Positions 45,453 to 54,202 of a stretch of DNA of 64,000 nucleotides are shown in pieces. The stretch is from IMG/VR virus record IMGVR_UViG_3300046660_000488, positions 514,293-578,292 of that record. One strand, written 5' to 3'. Every line of letters starts with the position of its first letter. Within the stretch, counting starts at the first letter, position 1. A program made the position numbers and the translations under genes. The stretch comes from a virus. Under the pieces are notes generated by a model. It made no database searches. It worked only from the letters and a program-made list of their open reading frames with translations, and was not told where the DNA came from.

Positions 45453-46834
45453 AAATCGAGCTAAAAGCCGTCAGCAAGAAATCCAAGCTCATCCACATCG
45501 ACGGTGAGCGCGCCGGAATCGTGGACTGGGAATCCCAGTCCATGCCGAACACCTTGAGCGGTCCCGGCCGCAGGGCGTCGTTCTGGTCGGGTTTCGTTCG
45601 CTGGGACGGCCAGAAGCTTGGCCTGAACAAGATCGAGAAGGCGTCGGACATCGTCGCCAAGATCGAGCGCGAGATCGCGCGCCATGAAGCCCAGAAGACG
45701 GCTCCGTCGCTGGAAGAAGCCGGGATGATCTCCCGTCTTGCGAACCGTGCCGTGAACGGCATCAAGTCGGCCGCCGCCGACACCAAGGATCGTTTGGCCT
45801 ACGGGTTTGGTGACCATGGCGCTCTGGGTGAAATCGGACTGCGCTCGGCGACCAAGGAACTGACAAACCAGTGGAGCGTCTATGCGCGTCGGAACGCGCG
45901 GGCTGAGAAAGATCAGTCCTATCTGACGAACCCGAACCTCGAACAACTCGCGGACTTTCTCCAATTTCAGTACGGCTTGACGCTGACGCCAGAGCAGATC
46001 ACTGCGGCGATGAGCGGCAAGAAAGCAGCCCCCGCGAAAGCTGAAGCACCGGCCGTCGCGCCTCAAACCGCGACGGAAGCCATCCTGCAACGTCTTGCGA
46101 TCAAGGCCGTCATCAGCGAGGCGCCGACTATGCCGCCGGTTGATGCTCCGGACGAAGAAGAGCACGAAGCCGGTCCCGCCGACATCACGTTCGACCCCAA
46201 GCAACTGTTCCCGCGTCTGGCGAACATGCTGATGAATGCTGGCCTGTTGAAGGTAGACTTCAAAGGCGGCGTCAGCGTCGGGTCGCTTCACGGCAAAGGC
46301 GCGGAAGAAGAAAATGACGGCCCAGTCGCCGTGACGCCGGAGCAGGCCGCGCAGATCGCATCCAAGATCACCGATGATGGCTATCACCTCGACATGATCA
46401 AGCTGAGCAAGCAGCTTGGCGCGAAAAACGTGTCGCTGGCCCAGATGAACTGGCTCCAGCAGAACATCCACACGCCGATGGACGTTCGCCAAGTCATGCT
46501 GCGTCAGAAGGACGAGAAGACTGACAACCGCGACACCGTAGAGTTGCTGACCACAGTCGCCACGACGATTGCGGATTGCTTCACCAAGCAAGAACTGAAG
46601 GGCAACAACATCACCAGCCTTGGGTCCACCGTGGACGTTGACAAGATGGCGAAGATGCTCAAGGCCGAAAACATCGACGGAACCGTGCTCCAGATCATGG
46701 CCAACGCCGCGAAGGACCCGGACAAATTCGCGGCTCTGCTGATCCGTGAGAACGACGCCGCGACCCGCGCCGTTGCGGGCGTGATCAAAGCGTTCTCGGC
46801 ATCCATGGTGCGTGCCACGAAGGGCAAGAAGTGA
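45449..46834 (+). CDS. large late protein, possible virion or core component, 461 aa
   Basis: GTG start overlapping the previous stop. N-terminal domain beta-rich with IDGERAGIVDWESQS, a helical region, a Pro/Ala-rich linker (KKAAPAKAEAPAVAPQ) and a second domain with ITFDPKQLFPRLANML, then long helices. No enzyme motif seen. Genomic place among late genes and the modular linker suggest a virion or head-core protein. Overlaps the next gene by four bases. Confidence 0.72.
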   Translation: MKIELKAVSKKSKLIHIDGERAGIVDWESQSMPNTLSGPGRRASFWSGFVRWDGQKLGLNKIEKASDIVAKIEREIARHEAQKTAPSLEEAGMISRLANRAVNGIKSAAADTKDRLAYGFGDHGALGEIGLRSATKELTNQWSVYARRNARAEKDQSYLTNPNLEQLADFLQFQYGLTLTPEQITAAMSGKKAAPAKAEAPAVAPQTATEAILQRLAIKAVISEAPTMPPVDAPDEEEHEAGPADITFDPKQLFPRLANMLMNAGLLKVDFKGGVSVGSLHGKGAEEENDGPVAVTPEQAAQIASKITDDGYHLDMIKLSKQLGAKNVSLAQMNWLQQNIHTPMDVRQVMLRQKDEKTDNRDTVELLTTVATTIADCFTKQELKGNNITSLGSTVDVDKMAKMLKAENIDGTVLQIMANAAKDPDKFAALLIRENDAATRAVAGVIKAFSASMVRATKGKK

Positions 46835-47595
46835 GCTTTGAGTTCATCAACACCCTATCCGAAAGCCGTCTGATCCCGTCGAAGACATCGTACCGCCAGT
46901 ACGACGCCCAAGACATTTCGGAAATGGTGGCGCTGTATCTGTGCACCCTCTACATTCTGTACTGCGAGCGCGAAAGCCGCGAGACGGCGATCTCCTACGC
47001 CCGCCGCACGCTCCAGTACGGCATCCACTTCGGGACGTGGCACACCGGGGGCACGGACCTCTATGCCCTGCTGCACGGCATCACGGACGGGACAGACATC
47101 GACTTCCGCAATCAGAGCCGCAGCGAGCGTTTTCGCCACCAGCTTCCCATGGACGAAATCCTGATCGTTCGCTGGATTCGCGAACTGAGCCAAGGGTCGA
47201 TCCGTCCGGGCACGCACCGTCAATTGTTCATCCGTCTGGATTTCAACCTCAAGATCGAGAACCAGTCTATCCGGTCGGTTCGCCGTCTGGTCATGGACTG
47301 GAAGGATTTGGCCGAGCCTGAAGCTCGACTGGCCACCACGCGCCTGCTTCAGCTTCTCCGCAACCGCGCGCCGCGCAGCGAATTGCTGGGCACGCTGAAG
47401 GACATGGCCGACCGCCACCATCTGGAAATCAACGGCGCCCGTAACAAAGAAGCGGGCATCCCGAAATACAACGAGCCGCCCAAGGACATCAACGTCCCGG
47501 CGGCAGAGCCGAAGTCTAACCTGCTCCGGAGCCTCGCCACGGTTGGCGCTGGATACGCGGCCGGTCGTTTCATCGGCTCGCGACTGAGGAAGTAA
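46831..47595 (+). CDS. late virion-type protein with C-terminal glycine-rich segment, 254 aa
   Basis: GTG start overlapping the previous stop (GTGA). Helical N-terminal two thirds (ISEMVALYLCTLYILYC), Arg-rich middle, and a C-terminal LATVGAGYAAGRFIGSRLRK that looks membrane-active or glycine-zipper-like. Such tails occur on proteins injected with DNA or on lysis factors. Function unknown. Confidence 0.72.
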   Translation: MSFEFINTLSESRLIPSKTSYRQYDAQDISEMVALYLCTLYILYCERESRETAISYARRTLQYGIHFGTWHTGGTDLYALLHGITDGTDIDFRNQSRSERFRHQLPMDEILIVRWIRELSQGSIRPGTHRQLFIRLDFNLKIENQSIRSVRRLVMDWKDLAEPEARLATTRLLQLLRNRAPRSELLGTLKDMADRHHLEINGARNKEAGIPKYNEPPKDINVPAAEPKSNLLRSLATVGAGYAAGRFIGSRLRK

Positions 47596-47596
47596 C

Positions 47597-47773
47597 ATGC
47601 GTTGGAAAGAAATCGTCGAAACAGCATCTTGTGGAGCGACCGGGTCGGCGAGCATCGCCACGGCTCCGGGTGGTCTGGGTATGGGCTTTGACCCCAAGGG
47701 GGACAAGGGCATCTACCAGAACAAGAAGAAGCGCAAGAAGACCGACGAAAGCATGCCCATCATCCGTCGATGA
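47597..47773 (+). CDS. small late protein with MRWKEIVE prohead-type tag, 58 aa
   Basis: ATG one base after the previous stop. The tag MRWKEIVETAS carries IVE-T. Then a Gly-rich GGLGMGFDPKGDKGIY and a basic KKKRKK end. Short tagged proteins of this kind (tag, then GGLGMGFDP) are, to my knowledge, found in other large T4-like phages. After cleavage the basic remainder would be an internal-head, DNA-associated peptide. Confidence 0.74.
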   Translation: MRWKEIVETASCGATGSASIATAPGGLGMGFDPKGDKGIYQNKKKRKKTDESMPIIRR

Positions 47774-48045
47774 ATGTAGACTACAAATACATAGACGACC
47801 GCCGCACCAAAGAAGGTGATCTGGCTCGGGAAGGATACGTCTACCGGTTCTACTTCACAACGAAGGACCGGGACGATCTCAAGCATGTCTATGAATGGCT
47901 CGACGAGCACGTCCGGTCTGAAGTCAATAAGATGGAAATGTCGTCAAGCGGCAATGCTTTTCTAGGTCGTCCGACCGAATACATCCTCACGCTGTGCTTC
48001 AAGGACGACAAAGACGCTGTATTGTGCCGTTTGCGCTGGTGTTGA
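47770..48045 (+). CDS. hypothetical protein with FKLRW-like end, 91 aa
   Basis: ATG overlaps the previous stop (ATGA). A charged beta/alpha protein with GYVYRFYFTTKDRDD and the end DAVLCRLRWC, similar to the FKLxW ends at 9868, 21606 and 22008. Function unknown. Confidence 0.74.
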   Translation: MNVDYKYIDDRRTKEGDLAREGYVYRFYFTTKDRDDLKHVYEWLDEHVRSEVNKMEMSSSGNAFLGRPTEYILTLCFKDDKDAVLCRLRWC

Positions 48046-48056
48046 GCCTTCGAGGA

Positions 48057-48062
48057 TAAATA
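48057..48062 (+). promoter_or_regulatory. late promoter TAAATA
   Basis: Predicted +1 is the A of an ATG at 48068 that opens a 19-codon reading frame; the real gene starts at 48109 with its own ribosome site. Confidence 0.68.
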
Positions 48063-48067
48063 CTTTC

Positions 48068-48127
48068 ATGGCCTTCGGCCCCAATCTCTCCTTTGAAAGG
48101 AAAACACAATGTATAGCAATAAAGTGA
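48068..48127 (+). CDS. possible leaderless leader peptide, 19 aa
   Basis: ATG at the predicted +1, TGA at 48125-48127, overlapping the start of the next gene in another frame. Its translation would run over the ribosome site of that gene. No coding evidence beyond position. Confidence 0.3.
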   Translation: MAFGPNLSFERKTQCIAIK

Positions 48128-48468
48128 ACGGTCACGCCTTTGCTGGCGAGCACCTGACTTCGAACATCGACTACTTCACCGTTTCGACCCCGGTCAACCT
48201 GACCGCCGCCGTCGCCAACGGTATCTCGGCCCTCGACAAGCTCGTCGAAGTCGTCTCCCTGCGTGGCCAGCCGGTCATCATGGGCGCCGTCACGGGTACG
48301 GGTCCGTACGTCCTGAAGTTCGCAACGGAACACAAGGGCTCGTGGAACGTCTCGGGCGACCAAGTCACCGACAACTCGGCGGCTGACCTGAAGGCTGCGA
48401 TCATCGCCCACGGTGTTGGTTTCGGCTTTGACGCCAACACGACCGTCACGGTTTCGGCCTCGCTGTAA
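48109..48468 (+). CDS. probable small capsid-decoration or tail structural protein, 119 aa
   Basis: ATG with a GAAAGGA ribosome site. Ala/Val/Thr-rich single-domain protein with regular strands (YFTVSTPVNLTAAVANG, FATEHKGSWNVSGDQV). It has its own late promoter and a strong terminator, the arrangement of a highly expressed virion protein. Codon usage is tidy and GC-ending. The specific role (decoration or minor structural) is inference. Confidence 0.66.
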   Translation: MYSNKVNGHAFAGEHLTSNIDYFTVSTPVNLTAAVANGISALDKLVEVVSLRGQPVIMGAVTGTGPYVLKFATEHKGSWNVSGDQVTDNSAADLKAAIIAHGVGFGFDANTTVTVSASL

Positions 48469-48494
48469 TCCAGCACTGACGTAGTCTCAAGATT

Positions 48495-48528
48495 AGCCCC
48501 GGTGGTTCTCCACCGGGGCTTTTTCTTT
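48495..48528 (+). terminator. terminator after 48109 gene
   Basis: AGCCCCGGTGG (48495-48505) pairs with CCACCGGGGCT (48510-48520), then TTTTTC. Confidence 0.92.
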
Positions 48529-48554
48529 GTCCGTCAAGTTGAGGCGAGCGCAGC

Positions 48555-48560
48555 TAAATA
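48555..48560 (+). promoter_or_regulatory. late promoter TAAATA
   Basis: GCTAAATA; predicted start about 48566, leader 28 bases to the ATG at 48594. Confidence 0.65.
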
Positions 48561-48593
48561 CACAATCAGTGCTGAGGATGCGTTCCTTTTACC

Positions 48594-48740
48594 ATGACGA
48601 TTAATGAAATGTTCGAGAACTCGGGCAACCGCAAGACGATCTGGACGAAGCGTGGGGGTGAACTCTCCAAGCGCTCGACGATGGCTGCTGTCGCACCGCG
48701 AACCAAGTTCGAGCAGGTCAAGGCCGGTGAGCAGAAATGA
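48594..48740 (+). CDS. small late protein with MFE tag, 48 aa
   Basis: ATG, TGA stop overlapping the next start. MTINEMFENS resembles a prohead tag; the rest is basic (NRKTIWTKRGGELSKRST). Likely a small internal or assembly peptide. Confidence 0.62.
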   Translation: MTINEMFENSGNRKTIWTKRGGELSKRSTMAAVAPRTKFEQVKAGEQK

Positions 48741-50671
48741 GCACCACCAAATTCGAAGACGACCTGCACAAGCTTCTTGGCGTCGATAAGGATCAGATCG
48801 CAAGTCTGATTACCAAACTCGACTACGACGATCTTGAGCGTCTTCGCGACGTCTCTGACGGTAAAAGCTCCGAAGACAAAGAAGAAGCAAAGAAGATCGT
48901 CAGTAAAGCTGCTGATGATAACACGGAAGTGGATGAAGAACTCAATTCTCTTCTGCTCCCGAAGTCGGAGCTTAAGAAATCGTCGAAGAATTCGAAAATC
49001 CTCAAGAAGTCAAAGAGCGGCAAACGCCGCAATCACAATGCGACCTTTGCCATCGGCAGTGAAGTGGCGGTCAAAGGTCATAGCGCAACAGTCAAGAAGC
49101 CTAAAGCGCCGGGCGGCACGGTAGGCGTCATGATCAACGGAGAAACCAAAATGGTCGATAAGAAAGACGTTCACCCTCTTGAAGAGGGCATCATGGGTAT
49201 GTCGAGGATGCCCGGCCTTCGTCGTATCCAAGAACTGGCAGGCATCGCGCCGCAGCCCGGTTCTTTCGATGAACCCGAGCCCGCCGTGGTTCCGGGTGCT
49301 GAAGCCAGCCCGCTGGCTCCCGGTGCAGTTCCGGTCGAAGACCCGATGACTGCTGGCATGAGCGATGACATGGGCATGGATGACGGCATGGGTGACCATG
49401 ACGATCTGGGCATGGACGAATTCGGCGCCGACATGGACGCCGGTCTGGACGGCGGCATGGACGCTGGTATGGATGCGGGCATGGACGCAGGTTCCGAAAT
49501 GGGTCCTGAGCCGATGAGCGCTGCTCCGATGACGCCGGTCGCTCCGGCGCCGGGCGTTGCTGGCCTGCCGGGTCTGTCGATGGGTGCGGACGACGCATCC
49601 AACCTCGACCAGATGATCACCGACATCGAGAACCTGATCCCGAACGTCAAGATCAGCGAGTTCAAGTCGATCATCGCTCGTCTGGACGGTCTGGTCTCGC
49701 TGGCCAAGAACGCTGGCCGCGCTGCTCTGTCGGAAGCGCAAGCTCGCCGCCGCGCTGCTGCTCTGGCTGAAGACTTCGGTCCGCGCAAGAAGCGCCCGGT
49801 TCGCTACGGTGACGACCACGAAGACACGGCCGCCGCCGACCACTGGCTGCACGGCGACGACGAAGAAGACCTCGGTGACATGATGGGCCGTTCGCGCGGT
49901 TCGCGCACAGGCCACGGCGTTGACGAAGAAGCTCCTTCGAAGCCGAAGAAGCGCCCGACGCGCTACGGCGACGATCTGGAAGACACGTCGGCTGCTGACC
50001 GCTTTGCGTTCGGCGATGATGACGACGACGATCTGGGTGATGCTCTGGGTATGTCGCGCGGCGAGCGTCGAGGCCACGGCTTCGACGAATCGTTCGACGA
50101 CGAAGACACCGAAGCCGCTGACAAGTGGCTGCACGGCGACGACGAAGAAGACTCCGACCTGCAAGACTATCTGGGCCACTCGCGTGGTTCGGCGAGCCGT
50201 CACCGCTCGTTCGACGAAGACTCGATCAAGTCCGGCATCGACACCATCAGCGTCGCTCGCGACATCATGAAGCGTGGCGAAGCCAAGGAAAAGGGTCTCG
50301 GCAAGCGTCGTGGTGAGGAAGAAGACGCTCCGCCCAGCGATGGCGAAGACGTCAGCCGCAAGTCGCTGTTCGATTTCGTGAAGGAAGCTGAAGCTGACGG
50401 CATGGAAACCATCGGCGCCAACCGCAACGACGCCATCAAGGCAATGCAGGCCCGCATGGGTCCGGGCACGCCTTCGACGGCTGCTGCGGCGGCTCTGGAC
50501 GGCATGATCAAGGCCGGTTCGATCCAGCAGAAGGGCGCCAGCTTCACGATGAAGCCGACCGACGACGCGACGTTCCACAACACCATGAACGCCACGGTCA
50601 ATCCGGCCAACAAGCAACCTATCCAACCTTCGACGTCTGCGACGTCGTCGGTCACGGGTGGCATGGGCTAA
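48737..50671 (+). CDS. large acidic repeat protein, probable prohead core/scaffold, 644 aa
   Basis: ATG overlaps the previous stop. N-terminal helical part, a basic linker (KKSSKNSKILKKSKSGKRR), a low-complexity Met/Asp/Gly zone (GMDAGMDAGMDAG, about residues 215-260), a helical core (ITDIENLIPNVKISEFKSII), then three related units of about 45-55 residues (K/RKRP-RYGDD-ED, AAD, HGDDEED, SRG). The C-terminal part has FDFVKEAEAD and a Ser/Thr-rich end. Very acidic, disordered, late-expressed: this suggests a head-core scaffold or packaged protein. No T4 counterpart can be named. Confidence 0.72.
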   Translation: MSTTKFEDDLHKLLGVDKDQIASLITKLDYDDLERLRDVSDGKSSEDKEEAKKIVSKAADDNTEVDEELNSLLLPKSELKKSSKNSKILKKSKSGKRRNHNATFAIGSEVAVKGHSATVKKPKAPGGTVGVMINGETKMVDKKDVHPLEEGIMGMSRMPGLRRIQELAGIAPQPGSFDEPEPAVVPGAEASPLAPGAVPVEDPMTAGMSDDMGMDDGMGDHDDLGMDEFGADMDAGLDGGMDAGMDAGMDAGSEMGPEPMSAAPMTPVAPAPGVAGLPGLSMGADDASNLDQMITDIENLIPNVKISEFKSIIARLDGLVSLAKNAGRAALSEAQARRRAAALAEDFGPRKKRPVRYGDDHEDTAAADHWLHGDDEEDLGDMMGRSRGSRTGHGVDEEAPSKPKKRPTRYGDDLEDTSAADRFAFGDDDDDDLGDALGMSRGERRGHGFDESFDDEDTEAADKWLHGDDEEDSDLQDYLGHSRGSASRHRSFDEDSIKSGIDTISVARDIMKRGEAKEKGLGKRRGEEEDAPPSDGEDVSRKSLFDFVKEAEADGMETIGANRNDAIKAMQARMGPGTPSTAAAAALDGMIKAGSIQQKGASFTMKPTDDATFHNTMNATVNPANKQPIQPSTSATSSVTGGMG

Positions 50672-50675
50672 AACG

Positions 50676-51086
50676 ATGTATGTTCTGCTCGGTGAGAATC
50701 GTAGCGAGGCAGTCAACCGGTTCCAAGAAAGCTTGGGACCGGTGACGCCGCGCCCTCTTGCCGAGCAGACATTTCGCGTCTTCGAGAAGAAGGGTTTCAT
50801 CGTCGAGCAAGACGGAAAGTACCTGATCGAAGACTCAGTCGGCCAAGCCGACATGCGTACTCAGGCGACCGCAGAGGTCGTCAAAGCTGCTGACGCCACG
50901 ACGCAGGCTCACTCGAAAAGCCGCTCCAAGGGTGGCATGCACCACTTCAACGTCAACTCGTCCAATTTCCAGCGCGCACGGATCGCGAATTCGTGGAGCC
51001 CGCAGATGGCGTCAGTGTTCGCCCCCTCCCTGTTTCAGGCGTTGGGCATGACGAACCCCAATCCCGCCGACGCATCCGACGATTAA
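50676..51086 (+). CDS. hypothetical late protein, 136 aa
   Basis: ATG four bases after the previous stop. N-terminal winged-helix-like pattern (TFRVFEKKGFIVEQDGKYLIED), then an Ala/Thr-rich helix and an Asn/Pro-rich end. No family recognised. Confidence 0.72.
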   Translation: MYVLLGENRSEAVNRFQESLGPVTPRPLAEQTFRVFEKKGFIVEQDGKYLIEDSVGQADMRTQATAEVVKAADATTQAHSKSRSKGGMHHFNVNSSNFQRARIANSWSPQMASVFAPSLFQALGMTNPNPADASDD

Positions 51087-51105
51087 TATTGCCGGGAATA
51101 GAGCC

Positions 51106-51111
51106 TAAATA
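51106..51111 (+). promoter_or_regulatory. late promoter TAAATA
   Basis: CCTAAATA; predicted start about 51117, leader 20 bases to the ATG at 51137. Confidence 0.65.
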
Positions 51112-51136
51112 GGATAATAACCTATTCGGTCATTCA

Positions 51137-51361
51137 ATGCGCTATCATGAGATTTCCGGCGGGTTCCGTGTTCCGGTTTCCGAGGAAGAACAAGAAATCA
51201 TCAGCTTGATCCAAGAAAAGGATCAAGTAAAGAAGGCTGATCTCGATGAACGTCAGCGCGAAATCGCGCGCCTGATGGTATCGCGGGGTCTCCTCAACCG
51301 TGGGCGCGATGATGACCAAGTTGTTTTGACTTTGAACAGCCCGGACTTGTGGAGAAACTGA
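51137..51361 (+). CDS. late protein with MRYHEISG tag-like start, 74 aa
   Basis: ATG after the late promoter at 51106. The start MRYHEISGG resembles the MRxxEI tags but lacks the final Glu. The rest is a helix-turn-helix-like charged protein (LIQEKDQVKKADLDERQREI). Overlaps the next gene by one base. Confidence 0.7.
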   Translation: MRYHEISGGFRVPVSEEEQEIISLIQEKDQVKKADLDERQREIARLMVSRGLLNRGRDDDQVVLTLNSPDLWRN

Positions 51362-52203
51362 TGCCTGACGTGAACGCGAATGACGCCGCTGAAATGCAGC
51401 GTTTCATTGACATGATGGAAGGCCGCAATCCCGGCCCGACACCGCTCCAGCGCGGTGGCAACATGCAGCAGCATGCACCTTTGCCTGTGGACGACGGCGG
51501 CGCCTCGGCCATGAAGGACATCCTGTTGGCGATGTACGAAGCAGCCCCTGAACTGCAAACGGCTGGCCGTCACCTGAACGGCGGCGGCGATGACTTCGAT
51601 CCGGTCGGCGCGGCTTATCAGCAGCAGCAGATGGAAGCTGGCGGCGGCTACATCCCGGAAATGGACGAGTACGGCAACGAGAACCCGGCCTACACCCGTC
51701 AGCAGGCGGTTCACGCCGCGCGAGCCGCCCAGTCCTACGCCCCTCCGGCGTTCGATCCGGCTGGCCTGATGGTCGAGCGCGCCAAGGGCGACCGCGAACT
51801 GCGCGAAGCCATGATGACGAGCGTCAACGATGACGGCGTCCGCATCGGCAAGTACCAGATCGTCGTCAACGAGAACGACGCTGGCCTGAAGAGCTTCGAC
51901 ATCACCAACGCCAAGACCGCCGAAGCTATCGCCACCGACCTGACCCTGTACGAAGCCGCGCGCGGCATCGTGCGTCACCTCAACGAAGGCCTGATGATCA
52001 ACAGCCGGGAAATCCGCGAAATCCTGAACACCGAAGCGATCTACGGCCGCTCGCGCCAGAACGCGGCGGAAGCCCGTGAGCGCCAGCGCGTCTACGAGCG
52101 TCGCAACGACCCGAGCAAGGCGAACCTCATGGAAGCTCGCTACAGCGATTCGCTGGCCAAGGCCAAAGCGGCGAAAGCCCGTCTGATTGACCTGACCAAG
52201 TAA
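51361..52203 (+). CDS. late virion-type protein, 280 aa
   Basis: ATG overlaps the previous stop (TGATG). Gln/Gly/Met-rich N-terminal half (AAYQQQQMEAGGGYIPEMD), then a domain with IGKYQIVVNENDAGLKSFDI and long helices at the end. No enzyme motif. Place and composition suggest a head or tail structural or assembly protein. Confidence 0.72.
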   Translation: MPDVNANDAAEMQRFIDMMEGRNPGPTPLQRGGNMQQHAPLPVDDGGASAMKDILLAMYEAAPELQTAGRHLNGGGDDFDPVGAAYQQQQMEAGGGYIPEMDEYGNENPAYTRQQAVHAARAAQSYAPPAFDPAGLMVERAKGDRELREAMMTSVNDDGVRIGKYQIVVNENDAGLKSFDITNAKTAEAIATDLTLYEAARGIVRHLNEGLMINSREIREILNTEAIYGRSRQNAAEARERQRVYERRNDPSKANLMEARYSDSLAKAKAAKARLIDLTK

Positions 52204-53879
52204 TGCGTTTTCGGGAGATCATCGCGGAGAAGCGTCGCAACGCTTCGGTGAACAAGAAAGAAAGCGGCCTGTCGCAACTCTTGAAGTACAAGGGGCAGGC
52301 CGACGTCTTCGTGTCTTTCACCAGCGATGTGGGTACTGCGTCCAATCCCACCGAAATCACCCCGCACGACACACAGACCGGCGTCCGCGCCAGAGGCGGC
52401 AACCACAACGCCCGTGGCTCGAAGATCGGCATCAATCCCCAGACCGAATTCGACACCCCGGTGGGCATCTACGCCTATCCGGTGGACTACGTCATCGAGA
52501 AGCAGACGCGGATGGAATTTGCCGCGTCACGCCCGTACATGTACGTATTCCGCGCCCAAGGCAACGTTCTCGATCTGCGCTCCTACACCGACGCCGACTT
52601 GAAGCAAGACGTCGCCAAGCTGATGAAACTCTACGATTTCTCGGAGAGCGAAGTTAAGCGCGCGATGCGTGACGCCACAACCCAGACCCCCGGTGGCCAA
52701 ATCTGGAACATCACCCGGATGGTTTCGATTGCCGTCACGAAGCGTGAAGAAGCCCGCAAGGGCTTCGACAACTACGACGAATACGAGCCGCAGGAAGATG
52801 ACTTCGATTCCTTCGAGGAATACGAAGCCGAGTACATGGACTGGGAGCAGAACAAGCCTAAGTCCAAGGTGAAGACCAAGGGCGACGCCGGGGAGGAAAC
52901 CGCCGCGCCGATGAAATGGAACACCGTCTGGCGAGCGCTCGGATATTCAGCGGTGATCGATCTGGATGGTCTCGGCATCATTCACGAGAACGAAGCCACA
53001 CAGGGCGTGTTCTTCAGCATCAAGTCCATCAAGGCTCTGGAAGTCATCGACAGCATCGACCCACAACCGGAATGGAAACTGACCCGTGTGTGGGCCGACA
53101 AGCCTGAGTTGTTCATCAGCCAGATGCAAAAGGGCAAGATCGCGCTCGAAGACATCATCGAGTTCATGAAAGAGCACGAGTACATGTTCTCGCATGTTCC
53201 GTTCGATGCGTTCCCCAACGATTTCAAGAAGTACATCTTCGCGCATCCGCTTGAATTCTTGAAGCGAAGCTACGCGATGCACCATGTGCCATTCCCTCCG
53301 GCAACCCAGATCATGATCATTGATCACGATCCGAGGCAGGTTCAGGCGTTGCACAAGCCGCTTGCCCGGCCGGTTCTGGCGTATATTGCCAAGAATTTCA
53401 GCCGGTTCGCGAAGGAAGTCCCAGAAGTCATCGACCGGCTCCCTCCCGCACAGCAGGTCGCTGAGATCACCAAGAACCCGGCCCTGATTACCTATCTGCC
53501 GGGGTCACCGACGATGGTTGCGGCGCCGGTTCTGGCGGCGATCATCGACATCGATCCGTCGTTGTTCATGCGGTACTACCATAGCTACGACGCTCCGAAG
53601 ATTCATCCTTCGGTGATCGCTAAATTCTACAAGCAAGTCGTCGTGCCTCGCAAGCACCAAACGCTGGAATTTCTGTCGCTGATCGCGTCGAAGTATCCGG
53701 CCGCGACGCTGGGTGCTTGTCTGGCGGTTACAGACAAAAGGACCGCCCGCGCTTTCTACAAGCTGGCGAGCGGCCCCATGGATGGAAATCTGGTTCAGAA
53801 GGATTGGACGCGGAATACGAGCAAGCCGCCGAGCATGCTGGCGAAGCTGATCCTGAAATACCGCCCCGATCTGGCTTAG
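52203..53879 (+). CDS. large late protein with MRFREIIAE tag, 558 aa
   Basis: ATG overlaps the previous stop. The tag MRFREIIAEKRRN fits the prohead pattern (IIAE or IxE variants). An N-terminal domain holds VFVSFTSDVGT, GSKIGINPQTEF and TPVGIYAYPVDYVIEKQTRM, a strand pattern that could belong to an enzyme domain; ART-like proteins have a similar order, but the key residues are not clear. The C-terminal 300 residues are helical repeats with many Pro turns. Likely injected with the DNA. Converges with the minus gene at 53876. Confidence 0.72.
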   Translation: MRFREIIAEKRRNASVNKKESGLSQLLKYKGQADVFVSFTSDVGTASNPTEITPHDTQTGVRARGGNHNARGSKIGINPQTEFDTPVGIYAYPVDYVIEKQTRMEFAASRPYMYVFRAQGNVLDLRSYTDADLKQDVAKLMKLYDFSESEVKRAMRDATTQTPGGQIWNITRMVSIAVTKREEARKGFDNYDEYEPQEDDFDSFEEYEAEYMDWEQNKPKSKVKTKGDAGEETAAPMKWNTVWRALGYSAVIDLDGLGIIHENEATQGVFFSIKSIKALEVIDSIDPQPEWKLTRVWADKPELFISQMQKGKIALEDIIEFMKEHEYMFSHVPFDAFPNDFKKYIFAHPLEFLKRSYAMHHVPFPPATQIMIIDHDPRQVQALHKPLARPVLAYIAKNFSRFAKEVPEVIDRLPPAQQVAEITKNPALITYLPGSPTMVAAPVLAAIIDIDPSLFMRYYHSYDAPKIHPSVIAKFYKQVVVPRKHQTLEFLSLIASKYPAATLGACLAVTDKRTARAFYKLASGPMDGNLVQKDWTRNTSKPPSMLAKLILKYRPDLA

Positions 53880-54202
53880 GCCGCCTTGGCGAAGAGCTTT
53901 TCGTAGGTCATCCAGTCGAACCGGCTGACGTTTTCGTAGAAATCGCCCGGCAGGGTGGCGATGTAATCGCGCACGGTCTGCTCCATGTCTTCCGGCACGC
54001 CGACGAACAGCGTCAGTTGGTAGGTCGTAGCGATCTCGCGCACGTCGCAGGCCGGAGCTTCGGTCAGGGCCTTGGCTTCGTCGAGGCGGCCGGTGAGGAA
54101 ATCCTTCGCGTCATTCACGTCCAGCAGGCAGATGCGGCAGACGGCGTCCAGCAGAGCAATCATGCGAGGGGTCGGGTAGTAGAACTTAACGTCGCGCGAC
54201 AT
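53876..54202 (-). CDS. hypothetical protein, 108 aa
   Basis: ATG at 54202 with GGAGA. Helical with four Cys in the first third (VCRICLLDV, PACDV). No family recognised. It lies opposite to its late neighbours, divergent from the gene at 54341. Confidence 0.72.
   Translation of the reverse strand: MSRDVKFYYPTPRMIALLDAVCRICLLDVNDAKDFLTGRLDEAKALTEAPACDVREIATTYQLTLFVGVPEDMEQTVRDYIATLPGDFYENVSRFDWMTYEKLFAKAA

Noticed and set aside
49010-50854. A 614-codon minus-strand frame opposite the acidic repeat protein
   Set aside because: It arises from the low-complexity GAC/GAA-rich sense strand; its product is Arg/Val/His-rich with no domain and no ribosome site.
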